From JAHEJA01 sp965657215 (GTDB lineage Bacteria; Pseudomonadota; Alphaproteobacteria; Rhodobacterales; Rhodobacteraceae): DNA of 64,000 bases. The position numbers and the translations under genes were made by a program. Below are positions 16,374-24,474 of this stretch, piece by piece. Under the pieces are notes generated by a model. The model did not search any database and was not told the origin of the DNA. It saw only the letters and a list, made by a program, of their open reading frames with translations. Numbering within the stretch: the stretch's first letter is position 1; the number at the start of each line of letters is the position of its first letter. Location of the stretch: the NCBI GenBank assembly GCA_965657215.1, contig CBFHNR010000007.1:68970-132969 (forward strand), given 5' to 3'.

Positions 16374-17162
16374 ATGCAAAATTTTCTCTCACTCACCATG
16401 GCGTTAACCTTTTATGCGGGTTCGCTCCTCGCCGAAGCCGCCTCGCCTATCGTGTCATCAAGCCTCAGTACCGGATGGGTTCAACATAACGGACAGTATG
16501 TCTCTGCTTTTGAACTCAAGCTGGCGCCAAAATGGAAAACCTATTGGCGTGTTCCTGGGGATGCGGGCATTCCGCCTGAGTTTAATTTTAGCGGATCCAA
16601 AAATGTGAAAGACGTGCAAATCATATGGCCCCGTCCCGTTCCCTTTGGGCCAGACGATATGAGATCACTGGGCTACATCGATGGAATGGTTCTACCGCTC
16701 TACATCACACCACAAGACCCTGATGCGCCGGTTATTGTCTCATTAAACGCACGGCTCGGAATTTGTGAGGATATCTGTATTCCGGCTGATCTAACGCTTC
16801 AGCAAAATTTAGACACCACGCGAACACGCCCAATTCCCAAGATTGTGGCCGCGCTCTTGGATGTCGTTCCAGACCGCACAGATAGCACCTCCGCAAAGTG
16901 CCGTATTCACCCCAACGACACGGGGTGGCGCATAGAGGCTGCGTTGCGTTTGCCAAACCTAGGCGCAAAAGAGACTGTGGTTATAGAACATGCGTCTCAG
17001 GATAAAAGGGTTGATGTCCACGACACACGTCGGGAAGGCAAAGACCTATTGGTGACAGCCCAACTTCGAGATACCAGCGGAACATCATTGGCACGCAACC
17101 AGCTCACGTTCACACTTATTGGTGAACGTAAAGCGGTTTCAATTACAGGATGCCAACGTTAA
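16374..17162 (+). CDS. Stand-alone DsbD/ScsB N-terminal-domain protein, periplasmic
   Basis: A 262-residue exported protein: Sec signal MQNFLSLTMALTFYAGSLLAEA, then an immunoglobulin-like domain with WVQHNGQYVSAFELKLAPKWKTYW and the redox motif LGICEDICIPADL (Cys-131 and Cys-135). These are hallmarks of the N-terminal alpha domain of DsbD/ScsB, which relays electrons from the membrane transporter to periplasmic thiols. Here the transmembrane and thioredoxin-like gamma domains are absent, so it must partner with a separately encoded CcdA-like protein or act alone. The stop codon shares TTAA with the convergent RND gene. Likely an own promoter in the 80-bp upstream gap. Confidence 0.82.
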   Translation: MQNFLSLTMALTFYAGSLLAEAASPIVSSSLSTGWVQHNGQYVSAFELKLAPKWKTYWRVPGDAGIPPEFNFSGSKNVKDVQIIWPRPVPFGPDDMRSLGYIDGMVLPLYITPQDPDAPVIVSLNARLGICEDICIPADLTLQQNLDTTRTRPIPKIVAALLDVVPDRTDSTSAKCRIHPNDTGWRIEAALRLPNLGAKETVVIEHASQDKRVDVHDTRREGKDLLVTAQLRDTSGTSLARNQLTFTLIGERKAVSITGCQR

Positions 17163-20100
17163 CTGCCTTGTCGTTTGGGTATTAATCGGCTCACGAAAGC
17201 TAGAACATAAGCGAGCGCGACAATAGCAATCACCCCAACAGAGAAAAGCCCCAAGGCCTGTGTGACCGTTGTCGCCTCACCAAGGCCAAGGGCGGAATTC
17301 AATAGCTCTGGAATGCGCCCGAATGCAATCGTCCAGCCCATTGTTACCACGAGCCATCCTACGATAGCTATGAACAAGGCAACAAATGCAATCTTAATGT
17401 TTTGGCGTCGCGCGCGCATGGCAAAGCGAAGCGATTTGATCATGGTTTTTACATCATTTTGGATCACCACAAGCGCAGGAACCACCAAGAGCACCAAGAT
17501 CATCCCAAATGCCAAACCGTAGACCAGTGTGATGACAGTTGGTTTTAGAAACTGGGCCTGTGATGAGCGCTCGTACAACAGCGGCAATAGCCCTAGAACC
17601 GTTGTCATTGTGGTTAGCATAACTGGGCGAAGACGATCCGAAACCCCATCAATAACAGACGGAATAAGCCCGCGCGTTTTTGCATGTTCATCGATCGTCG
17701 TTATCAAAACAATTGAGTCATTGATTATGATACCCGTCATTCCCAAAAGGCCAACAATCGTAAACATCGACATCGGAACGCTTTCGACATAATGCCCAAA
17801 AATTGTCCCCACCAAACCAAACGGTATGATCGCCATAATCACCACTGGGCGCGTCCAACTTGAAAAGACCCAAGTCAAAACAAGATAAATTCCAGTGAGA
17901 ACTAAAATCAAACCAGTCCGCGCATCGTTCAAGAACTTGTTTTCTTGCTCCGACAAACCAGCAAGGCGGAAATCAACTTGGCGAACTGAGGCAATTTCGG
18001 GCAAGATTTCCTTTTCAAGCGCTTCCATAACCTGCTCGGCGGCTTTGGGGTCATCCTCAGAAATGTCCCCAGTTACCGATATCAACCGTATGCCGTTTTC
18101 ACGTCGCACCGTGGAAAACCCTTCGCGACGCTGTACACTCACAATGTCGGCCAGTGGCACATAGGTTCCGCTTGCCGTTCTCAGTTGAGTTCTTTCTAGA
18201 AAGTCCGCCGTCAATTCATCGCCCGGCAATTCAACGCGGATCGTCGCGCTTCGTGGTCCCATCGGATAGGTCGCCGCCTCGATACCATTCAATCGATTTC
18301 GCAACACGGCCCCAAGACCATCAATCGTGAATCCCAAGGCCTGACCCTGTGGAGTGAGCTCAAGGATCAATTCTTCTTTGTCGTAGGAGAGGTCATCTTC
18401 GACAGCTGATACGATTGAAAACCGTGTCAAAGCCGTTTTCAAATCTTCGGAGGCAGCCTTTAGTGTTTCGGCACTTGCCCCATAAAACTGAACATCAAGC
18501 GCATCGCCACCCGGCCCTCCACGCCACCCTCGGAAGGAAACAGTTTCCGCCAATGGATGCTTGCGCACACGGTCCTGAAGGTCGGCGACAAAGGCAAAGC
18601 TCGAATAGGGGCGCAGGTCTGGATCAATCAATTCAAGGGATATCCCCCCAAGCTGGTCTGGTGTCTTTGTATCCGATCCAGGTAAAGGGCGACCCGAATT
18701 GCCCCCAATTTCAGCAATGGCAAATTTGATTGGATTACGTCCGTGTTTTTCTTCGTATTCTTTGCCAATTTCATCCACTGCACGTTGCATTTCGCGCATC
18801 ATGGCGAGGCCGTCTTCACGCTTTGCGCTAGACAACATTGCAAAATTTCCCGTCACAGAGGACTGTTCAGGGGAATTGAAAAACCGCCAAGGCACTTGGC
18901 CAGAAATCAAGAAAACAGCCTGCGTCGCCAAAAGCGCAATCGCCCCTGCGATCACCACGTAGCGTGCGCGCACGACCCATCCAATGAACCCTAGAAAGAA
19001 ACCATCGCGCATCCATTCAAAGCCGCGGTTGACCACACGGCTAGGCGCATCATACCAGTGCTTTTTGTCACCTGAACTCAGCGAATGCGCCATGTGATTA
19101 GGCAGGATAATAAAGCATTCGATCAAAGAGGCCGTCAAAACCATGATCACAGTAAAGGGTATATCCGCAATCAAGCTGCCAAATCGGCCCCCGATCGCGA
19201 CCAGTCCAAAGAAGGCAATAACCGTTGTCAAAGTCGCCGCAAAAACAGGAAGCGCCATCCGCTTGGCCGCTTTTTCAGCAGCGACCATTGGATCATGCCC
19301 TTGTCGGGCTTGGTAATCAGCGTGTTCCCCAACGACAATGGCGTCGTCCACCACGATCCCAAGCGTAATGATCAGAGCAAAGAGCGAGATCATATTAATC
19401 GTCACGCCAAAGACGTACATGATTGCAACCGCTGCTAGCATTGCTGTCGGAATTCCAGCCGCCACCCAAAATGCCGTTCGAGCATTCAAGAACAAAAACA
19501 ACAGGATCACAACCAAGGCCAATCCACTGGCACCGTTATCAAGCAAGATATTTAATCGGCCAGTGATCAATTCCGCTAATGTACGGATGAGCTCAATTTT
19601 GGTCCCTTCAGGGAGCGTCGCTTCTAATTCGCGGGCCACTCGTTCGACTTGATGCTGAAGACCAATCGCATCACCTTGTTCAGAACGGTCTACGCGAATG
19701 GAGACAGCAGAATTTTCACCGACAAAATACGTTCTTTCGCGATCCACACCTTCAACCCGGACTTGCGCGACATCCGCGATCCGAAGAGTTGACCCATCGG
19801 GGTTTGAGCGCAAAACAATATTGCCAATATCCTCGACGGTCCGTTTTGCAACGCCAGTTCGCACGCGGGCATTTGCGCCCGAAACATCCCCTGCGGGGTC
19901 TGCGCTCACTTCTTCGGCAATTGCACTCGAAATTTGGCGCATCGTCACATCATAAGCGATGAGGTTTGCCGAGGGCACTTCGATCACGGTTTCGGGGGCG
20001 ACATATCCGCGAATAGTCGTGCGTGTCACGCCTTCGGCAAACAGCCGCAGAACCATTTCATCAGCGAACAACCCCAATTGTTCCACAGGAACGGGACCAG

Positions 20101-20551
20101 AGATCACAACATCAGTCACCCGATCTCGCCATGATCCACGCACGATGGTGGGATCCTCGGCGTCCTCGGGTAGGTTGGAGGTTTGATTTAAGACCGTTTC
20201 GACATCACTTGCAGCGCGCGACATGTCCCAATCTGGTTCAAACTCCAGCGATATTCTTGCACGCCCCTCGGTCGAGGTGCTTTCTGCGTCTGTTACACCT
20301 TCGACAGATAGCAGTGCTGGTTCAAGAATTTGTACGATGGCATCATCGACATCCTCGGCACCCGCGCCTTGCCATTGCACGCTAACAGAGATGTTATCAA
20401 CGATAATATCGGGAAAGAATTGCGACCGCATGCGGGGCAACGACATGAGGCCCGCGATGATCAAAACAACCAGCAGCAAGTTCGCCGCCGTCTTATGCCG
20501 CACAAAATACGATAAAATACCGCCCGCAGCCTGAGGGAGTTCGCGTACCAT
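17159..20551 (-). CDS. RND-family efflux permease (AcrB/HAE-1 type)
   Basis: Inner-membrane proton-driven exporter of 1130 residues with the RND plan: TM1 near residues 22-40, a large periplasmic domain, TM2-6 (about 340-560), a second periplasmic domain and TM8-12 (about 860-1110). The TM4 motif GIVVDDAIVVGEH carries the paired Asp residues needed for proton relay, and MTGIIINDSIVLI is the matching second-half motif. The membrane fusion protein gene lies 3 bp upstream in the same operon; no TolC homologue is in the window. A C-terminal extension of roughly 70 residues adds two extra hydrophobic segments (VALFIAIVGWLVV and FSVGVIAIVALAYVLAFV) compared with AcrB. Substrate unknown. Confidence 0.93.
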   Translation of the reverse strand: MVRELPQAAGGILSYFVRHKTAANLLLVVLIIAGLMSLPRMRSQFFPDIIVDNISVSVQWQGAGAEDVDDAIVQILEPALLSVEGVTDAESTSTEGRARISLEFEPDWDMSRAASDVETVLNQTSNLPEDAEDPTIVRGSWRDRVTDVVISGPVPVEQLGLFADEMVLRLFAEGVTRTTIRGYVAPETVIEVPSANLIAYDVTMRQISSAIAEEVSADPAGDVSGANARVRTGVAKRTVEDIGNIVLRSNPDGSTLRIADVAQVRVEGVDRERTYFVGENSAVSIRVDRSEQGDAIGLQHQVERVARELEATLPEGTKIELIRTLAELITGRLNILLDNGASGLALVVILLFLFLNARTAFWVAAGIPTAMLAAVAIMYVFGVTINMISLFALIITLGIVVDDAIVVGEHADYQARQGHDPMVAAEKAAKRMALPVFAATLTTVIAFFGLVAIGGRFGSLIADIPFTVIMVLTASLIECFIILPNHMAHSLSSGDKKHWYDAPSRVVNRGFEWMRDGFFLGFIGWVVRARYVVIAGAIALLATQAVFLISGQVPWRFFNSPEQSSVTGNFAMLSSAKREDGLAMMREMQRAVDEIGKEYEEKHGRNPIKFAIAEIGGNSGRPLPGSDTKTPDQLGGISLELIDPDLRPYSSFAFVADLQDRVRKHPLAETVSFRGWRGGPGGDALDVQFYGASAETLKAASEDLKTALTRFSIVSAVEDDLSYDKEELILELTPQGQALGFTIDGLGAVLRNRLNGIEAATYPMGPRSATIRVELPGDELTADFLERTQLRTASGTYVPLADIVSVQRREGFSTVRRENGIRLISVTGDISEDDPKAAEQVMEALEKEILPEIASVRQVDFRLAGLSEQENKFLNDARTGLILVLTGIYLVLTWVFSSWTRPVVIMAIIPFGLVGTIFGHYVESVPMSMFTIVGLLGMTGIIINDSIVLITTIDEHAKTRGLIPSVIDGVSDRLRPVMLTTMTTVLGLLPLLYERSSQAQFLKPTVITLVYGLAFGMILVLLVVPALVVIQNDVKTMIKSLRFAMRARRQNIKIAFVALFIAIVGWLVVTMGWTIAFGRIPELLNSALGLGEATTVTQALGLFSVGVIAIVALAYVLAFVSRLIPKRQGS

Positions 20552-20554
20552 AGC

Positions 20555-22012
20555 CTAGCCTCCCATTCTGCTTTCTAAGCGTTGCACCATTTCAGCGGGC
20601 ACCTTGTCCTCTTTTAACTGAGACAAGATACGGTCTTTGGCGGCCTTCGGGATACGAGTGTTGGCCTCAACAGCCGCTAGTAATTTCGCGCGACGCTCCT
20701 CAGTCAGCTCTACCATTTCACGCTCTTCCAATTCGAGTGGTTGCGCTTGATTGAGCGCCTTCACTTTGATGCCAGCGCCCAAAACAGGGGTCCGCTGCGC
20801 CACGACATCACGGTTGATAATATCGCGAGAGCGAACAAGCACATCATCACCTTGGCGTCGCATCAAACGCACGGAGACTTCTTCAAGCCTATCTCCTTCG
20901 CCAACAACCAACACAGAATTGTCCGCATCAAGCGCAGTCGCAGGAAGACGTTTAACAAAATTCATTTCAGGTTCTTGGATTTGCACCGTCACAAAATCGC
21001 CAGGCTTGAGACCGCGACCCTGTTGAATATCCGCAAACAAGAGGCGTCCCGTTTGGCCCGCGGCGACCGATCCACTATCTCGGCTCAGAACAGCCGTTGA
21101 TTCAAGATCGGTTCCAAGAACATTCAACTGCACAGTCGCATTAGCCCGAATAAGCGAGCCATCCTCGTCCAAAAGGCGGGCATATTGTTCTGTGGAGACA
21201 CGCAAAGCGACTTCTAAACGGGCGGGGTCCATGAGGCTGCCGATGCGTTCGTTATTACTGACGAGACCGCCTTGAACCAAGGTGACTTGGCTAAGCGTTC
21301 CTGAAAACTCCGCATATAATTTAGCGTCCTTCAAACGACGTTCAGCGTCTTGTTGCGCAAGTTGTGCACGGGCAAGCCGCGTCTGCGCATTTGCGCCGCG
21401 GGCTTTGGCTTGATCAATGGCACTGCGACGGGACAGAACAGATTGTGACGCTGACGACGCCGCAAGTTCCGCCGCCTCAACTGCCGCAGCCGTTCCAACG
21501 CCGCGTTGCGCTAGATCCATTTGTCGTGCCAGCGCGCGATCCCGCAGGTCTTTTTGCGCCAGTGCCGCATCTAGTTCATCCTGCGCGAGGATGAGCGCAC
21601 GCGCCGCTTCATCGACTTCGGCTGTGGCATCCACGACATCGCTCGTTGCGCGGCTCAGCGCACTTTGGGCATCCGCATCGTCTAGGCGCACCAATAGTTC
21701 GCCTTGCTCAACTTGGCCGCCCTCGACAAAGTTTTCAGACAGCATAGTGACCTGACCACCCGAAGCCATGCGCAGATCAAGGGTGCGTCGGCTTTGCACT
21801 TCGCCAAAGGCTTCGAGGATCGGCGAAATCGTTTCAGGTTGTGCTGTTACGACATTGACCGTGAACACACGTTCGCGCGCCTGAGGTGCCCGTGGTTCGC
21901 GGCCCATGCGTTCGCCAATCGCAGTTTGAATTTCATATCCCGCGAAAACGAGAAGTCCCAAAGAGAGGCTTGCAAATAATAATCCAGTCAAAGCCTTGTT
22001 GATGAAGCGCAT
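20555..22012 (-). CDS. RND efflux periplasmic adaptor (membrane fusion protein)
   Basis: A 485-residue HlyD/AcrA-type adaptor. One N-terminal membrane anchor (LTGLLFASLSLGLLVFAGYEI) is followed by the barrel-sandwich half motif GEVQSRRTLDLRMASGGQVTML and EGGQVEQGELLVRLDD, then a long Ala/Gln/Arg-rich coiled-coil hairpin (about residues 105-240), and the returning lipoyl half LKDAKLYAEFSGTLSQVTLVQGGLV. The C-terminal tail (EEREMVELTEERRAKLLAAVE onward) is longer than in AcrA. It precedes the RND permease by 3 bp and would connect it to an outer-membrane channel. The promoter is presumably in the 86-bp gap after moaB. Confidence 0.91.
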   Translation of the reverse strand: MRFINKALTGLLFASLSLGLLVFAGYEIQTAIGERMGREPRAPQARERVFTVNVVTAQPETISPILEAFGEVQSRRTLDLRMASGGQVTMLSENFVEGGQVEQGELLVRLDDADAQSALSRATSDVVDATAEVDEAARALILAQDELDAALAQKDLRDRALARQMDLAQRGVGTAAAVEAAELAASSASQSVLSRRSAIDQAKARGANAQTRLARAQLAQQDAERRLKDAKLYAEFSGTLSQVTLVQGGLVSNNERIGSLMDPARLEVALRVSTEQYARLLDEDGSLIRANATVQLNVLGTDLESTAVLSRDSGSVAAGQTGRLLFADIQQGRGLKPGDFVTVQIQEPEMNFVKRLPATALDADNSVLVVGEGDRLEEVSVRLMRRQGDDVLVRSRDIINRDVVAQRTPVLGAGIKVKALNQAQPLELEEREMVELTEERRAKLLAAVEANTRIPKAAKDRILSQLKEDKVPAEMVQRLESRMGG

Positions 22013-22098
22013 TCTGTTTCAACCTTAAAAATATCTGTTGAGGGACCATCTAGTTCGATTTTAGATAGAGCCCAGTTCACATTGTACGAACCAGAAAA

Positions 22099-22641
22099 TC
22101 ATTTCCGTCGCAAATGTTCATCTAATCGCGGCATTATCTCAACAAAGTTACAAGGCCGATGACGGAAATCCAATTGTTTCACCAAAATTTCGTCCCACGC
22201 ATCTTTGCAAGCGCCCGGGCTTCCCGGAAGGGCAAACAAATAAGTTCCACCTGCGACGCCACCCGTTGCCCGCGACTGAATCGCGGATGTTCCAATTTTT
22301 TGCATGCTTATGATTGTGAACACGGTTGAGAACGCATCAATTTCTTTTTCATAGACGTCTCTGTGCGCCTCAACGGTCACATCGCGGCCTGTCAATCCTG
22401 TTCCGCCCGTGCTGATCACAACATCGACGGCGCTATCGGCGATCCACGTTCGCAGCTGTTGCGCGATATCGTGACGTTCATCTGGGATAGTTTTGCGATC
22501 AACAACGCGGTGCCCTGCGGCCTCGATCCGATCAACTAGGGTTTGACCTGATTTATCCTGATCCAAACTACGCGTGTCTGAAACCGTCAAAACCGCGATA
22601 CGCACAGGAATGAAGTCTTTGGTTTCATCAATTCTGGACAT
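22099..22641 (-). CDS. moaB: Molybdenum cofactor biosynthesis protein B (MoaB/MogA fold)
   Basis: MoaB/MogA-family protein of 180 residues that adenylylates molybdopterin or a related step before MoeA. The conserved motifs are IAVLTVSDTRSLDQDKSGQTL, VISTGGTGLTGRDVT (the family GGTG-x2-x-R-D signature) and LFALPGSPGACKDAWDEIL. The frame is open upstream, but ATG 22639-22641 overlaps the TAA of the uracil-DNA glycosylase gene by one base (TAATG) and yields the standard start MSRIDETKDFIPVRIAVLTVSD. Its function links it to the fdhD-mob-moeA operon about 11 kb away although it is transcribed separately. Confidence 0.9.
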   Translation of the reverse strand: MSRIDETKDFIPVRIAVLTVSDTRSLDQDKSGQTLVDRIEAAGHRVVDRKTIPDERHDIAQQLRTWIADSAVDVVISTGGTGLTGRDVTVEAHRDVYEKEIDAFSTVFTIISMQKIGTSAIQSRATGGVAGGTYLFALPGSPGACKDAWDEILVKQLDFRHRPCNFVEIMPRLDEHLRRK

Positions 22642-23408
22642 TATGCATCCAATCGCAATTTCAGCATTAACAAATCTTGCCAAGCGGCCCGTTTCGCATT
22701 TGGGTCTTGTAGCAAGAACGAAGGTGGGAAAATCGTCAAAGCGGGTTTGCCCCCAAGCTCAACCAAATTGCCACGCGCGGATTGCATGCTGGATTTCTTG
22801 AGCAAAGCTTGACAGACTAACGGCCCCATGACGACGATATAGTCTGGCGATTTCAACGCGATATGCCGCAATAAAAACGGCAACATCATATCGACTTCTA
22901 TCGCAGTAGGCTTACGCGCAGGGTTCCACGGAAATAAATTCGTGAGGTAAAGCGCGGTCGCATCGACCCCTGTGTTCCGACTGAGCCCAATCGCTTCAAA
23001 CATTTTGTCAAACAAAGCGCCCTCGCGCCCTGCAAAGGGATGGCCCGCATCTTCGTCAGCGCGTGTCGGGGCATCCCCAATGACCATAACGCGCGCCTGA
23101 GGTGATCCTTGGGCAAACACAAACTTGCGCGCGCCTTTTCGCAATTCGCAGAGATCAAAACTTTGAACGATCTGCTCGAGGCCTGCAATGTCAGTAGCTT
23201 GTTGTGCAAGCTGAGTTGCCACGTCACTTGGGCTCACCTCAGCAATCGGTTTGACTGGCTCTTTTGGTGATGCTTTGGCTGCGGGTTTTGTGGATTGGTC
23301 CAATTCAAAACGGTTGATCGGCGCATCCAATATCGCCTCTGTCGCGCCAAGCTCTGCTTGCCACTCGTATAGTGCCCGTGCTGTGTGCCAATCAATGTCC
23401 GATTCCAT
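22641..23408 (-). CDS. Uracil-DNA glycosylase superfamily protein, degenerate family-4-like
   Basis: A 255-residue protein with a family-4 UDG core (about 85-250) after a variable Pro/Ala/Lys-rich N-terminal extension. Recognisable blocks are ARVMVIGDAPTRADEDAGHPFAG (motif A region, usually GEAPG), ALYLTNLFPWNP and KRAAWQDLLMLK at the end. Family-4 enzymes remove uracil from DNA and carry a 4Fe-4S cluster on four Cys. Here only Cys-87 remains of the usual N-terminal pair, Trp-161 stands where a ligand Cys normally is, and the active-site HP dipeptide is P-P (Pro-228). Loss of the cluster is common among alphaproteobacterial relatives; the His loss is unusual, so activity is uncertain. Confidence 0.8.
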   Translation of the reverse strand: MESDIDWHTARALYEWQAELGATEAILDAPINRFELDQSTKPAAKASPKEPVKPIAEVSPSDVATQLAQQATDIAGLEQIVQSFDLCELRKGARKFVFAQGSPQARVMVIGDAPTRADEDAGHPFAGREGALFDKMFEAIGLSRNTGVDATALYLTNLFPWNPARKPTAIEVDMMLPFLLRHIALKSPDYIVVMGPLVCQALLKKSSMQSARGNLVELGGKPALTIFPPSFLLQDPNAKRAAWQDLLMLKLRLDA

Positions 23409-23492
23409 GCCCCTAACTTAGTGTGATGTTCCCGAAACGGAAAGGGGCGTTTAATTCAGATGCCTGCTTGCCCAAAGCCATCTGTCTACCTA

Positions 23493-23519
23493 TAACCCCC
23501 AAGAACAAAGCGAGGGTTA
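23493..23519 (+). promoter_or_regulatory. Potential hairpin over the pyrB ribosome-binding site
   Basis: TAACCC at 23493-23498 can pair with GGGTTA at 23514-23519 in the leader. The second arm includes most of the purine-rich Shine-Dalgarno stretch (GAGGGTTAGG) just before ATG 23524. Whether six pairs with a 15-nt loop form in vivo is unknown. Confidence 0.35.
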
Positions 23520-23523
23520 GGCG

Positions 23524-24474
23524 ATGAGTTTCACGCACAAACATCTTTTGGGGATCGAGCCCCTTCGTCCCGAAGCAATCACTGAAATATTAGACGTTGC
23601 TGACAGCTATGTTGGTTTGAACAGACAAGCCCACAAGCATACGGATGTGTTGGCGGGCCTCACGCAAATAAACATGTTCTTTGAAAACTCGACACGCACC
23701 CAAGCCAGCTTTGAGATTGCTGGTAAACGGTTGGGCGCGGATGTGATGAATATGTCCATGCAGGCTAGCTCCATCAAAAAAGGTGAAACCCTCATTGATA
23801 CGGCGATGACATTGAATGCGATGCATCCTGATTTGTTGGTCGTGCGACACCCGCATTCTGGTGCGGTGGATTTGCTGGCGCAAAAGGTGAACTGCTCCGT
23901 GCTGAATGCAGGGGATGGACGCCATGAACACCCTACTCAAGCTCTCTTGGATGCGCTGACCATTCGTCGTGCCAAAGGCCGCTTGCATCGCCTCAATATC
24001 GCGATTTGCGGGGATATCGCCCACAGCCGAGTGGCGCGATCAAATCTGATCCTATTGGGCAAAATGGAAAACCGTGTCCGCCTTGTTGGTCCGCCGACTT
24101 TGATGCCAAGCCAGATTTCAGAATTTGGGGTCGAGGTCTATGATGACATGCGCGAAGGGCTCAAAGATGTGGACGTTGTCATGATGCTGCGTCTTCAAAA
24201 AGAGCGTATGGATGGTGGATTTATCCCATCAGAGCGCGAATATTATCACCGCTATGGATTGGACGCCGAAAAGCTGTCTTATGCCAAAGAAGACGCGATT
24301 GTGATGCACCCGGGTCCGATGAATAGAGGTGTCGAAATTGACGGTGAATTGGCCGATGATATCAACCGCTCGGTTATTCAGGAACAAGTTGAAATGGGCG
24401 TCGCGGTGCGGATGGCTGCGATGGACCTTCTCGCCCGAAATCGTCGCGCGAGCACAGGGGGAACATTGGTATGA
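23524..24474 (+). CDS. pyrB: Aspartate carbamoyltransferase catalytic subunit
   Basis: Condenses carbamoyl phosphate and aspartate in pyrimidine synthesis. Carbamoyl-phosphate-binding FENSTRTQASFEIAGKRLGA (about 51-70), the HPTQALLDALTI block (about 138-149) and the aspartate-loop region MMLRLQKERMDG are present, with HPGPMNRGVEI near residue 260. At 316 residues it has class-typical length. The downstream dihydroorotase-like gene overlaps its stop by 4 nt. No regulatory pyrI gene follows, as expected in alphaproteobacteria, where the catalytic subunit is often paired with an inactive dihydroorotase homologue. Confidence 0.96.
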   Translation: MSFTHKHLLGIEPLRPEAITEILDVADSYVGLNRQAHKHTDVLAGLTQINMFFENSTRTQASFEIAGKRLGADVMNMSMQASSIKKGETLIDTAMTLNAMHPDLLVVRHPHSGAVDLLAQKVNCSVLNAGDGRHEHPTQALLDALTIRRAKGRLHRLNIAICGDIAHSRVARSNLILLGKMENRVRLVGPPTLMPSQISEFGVEVYDDMREGLKDVDVVMMLRLQKERMDGGFIPSEREYYHRYGLDAEKLSYAKEDAIVMHPGPMNRGVEIDGELADDINRSVIQEQVEMGVAVRMAAMDLLARNRRASTGGTLV

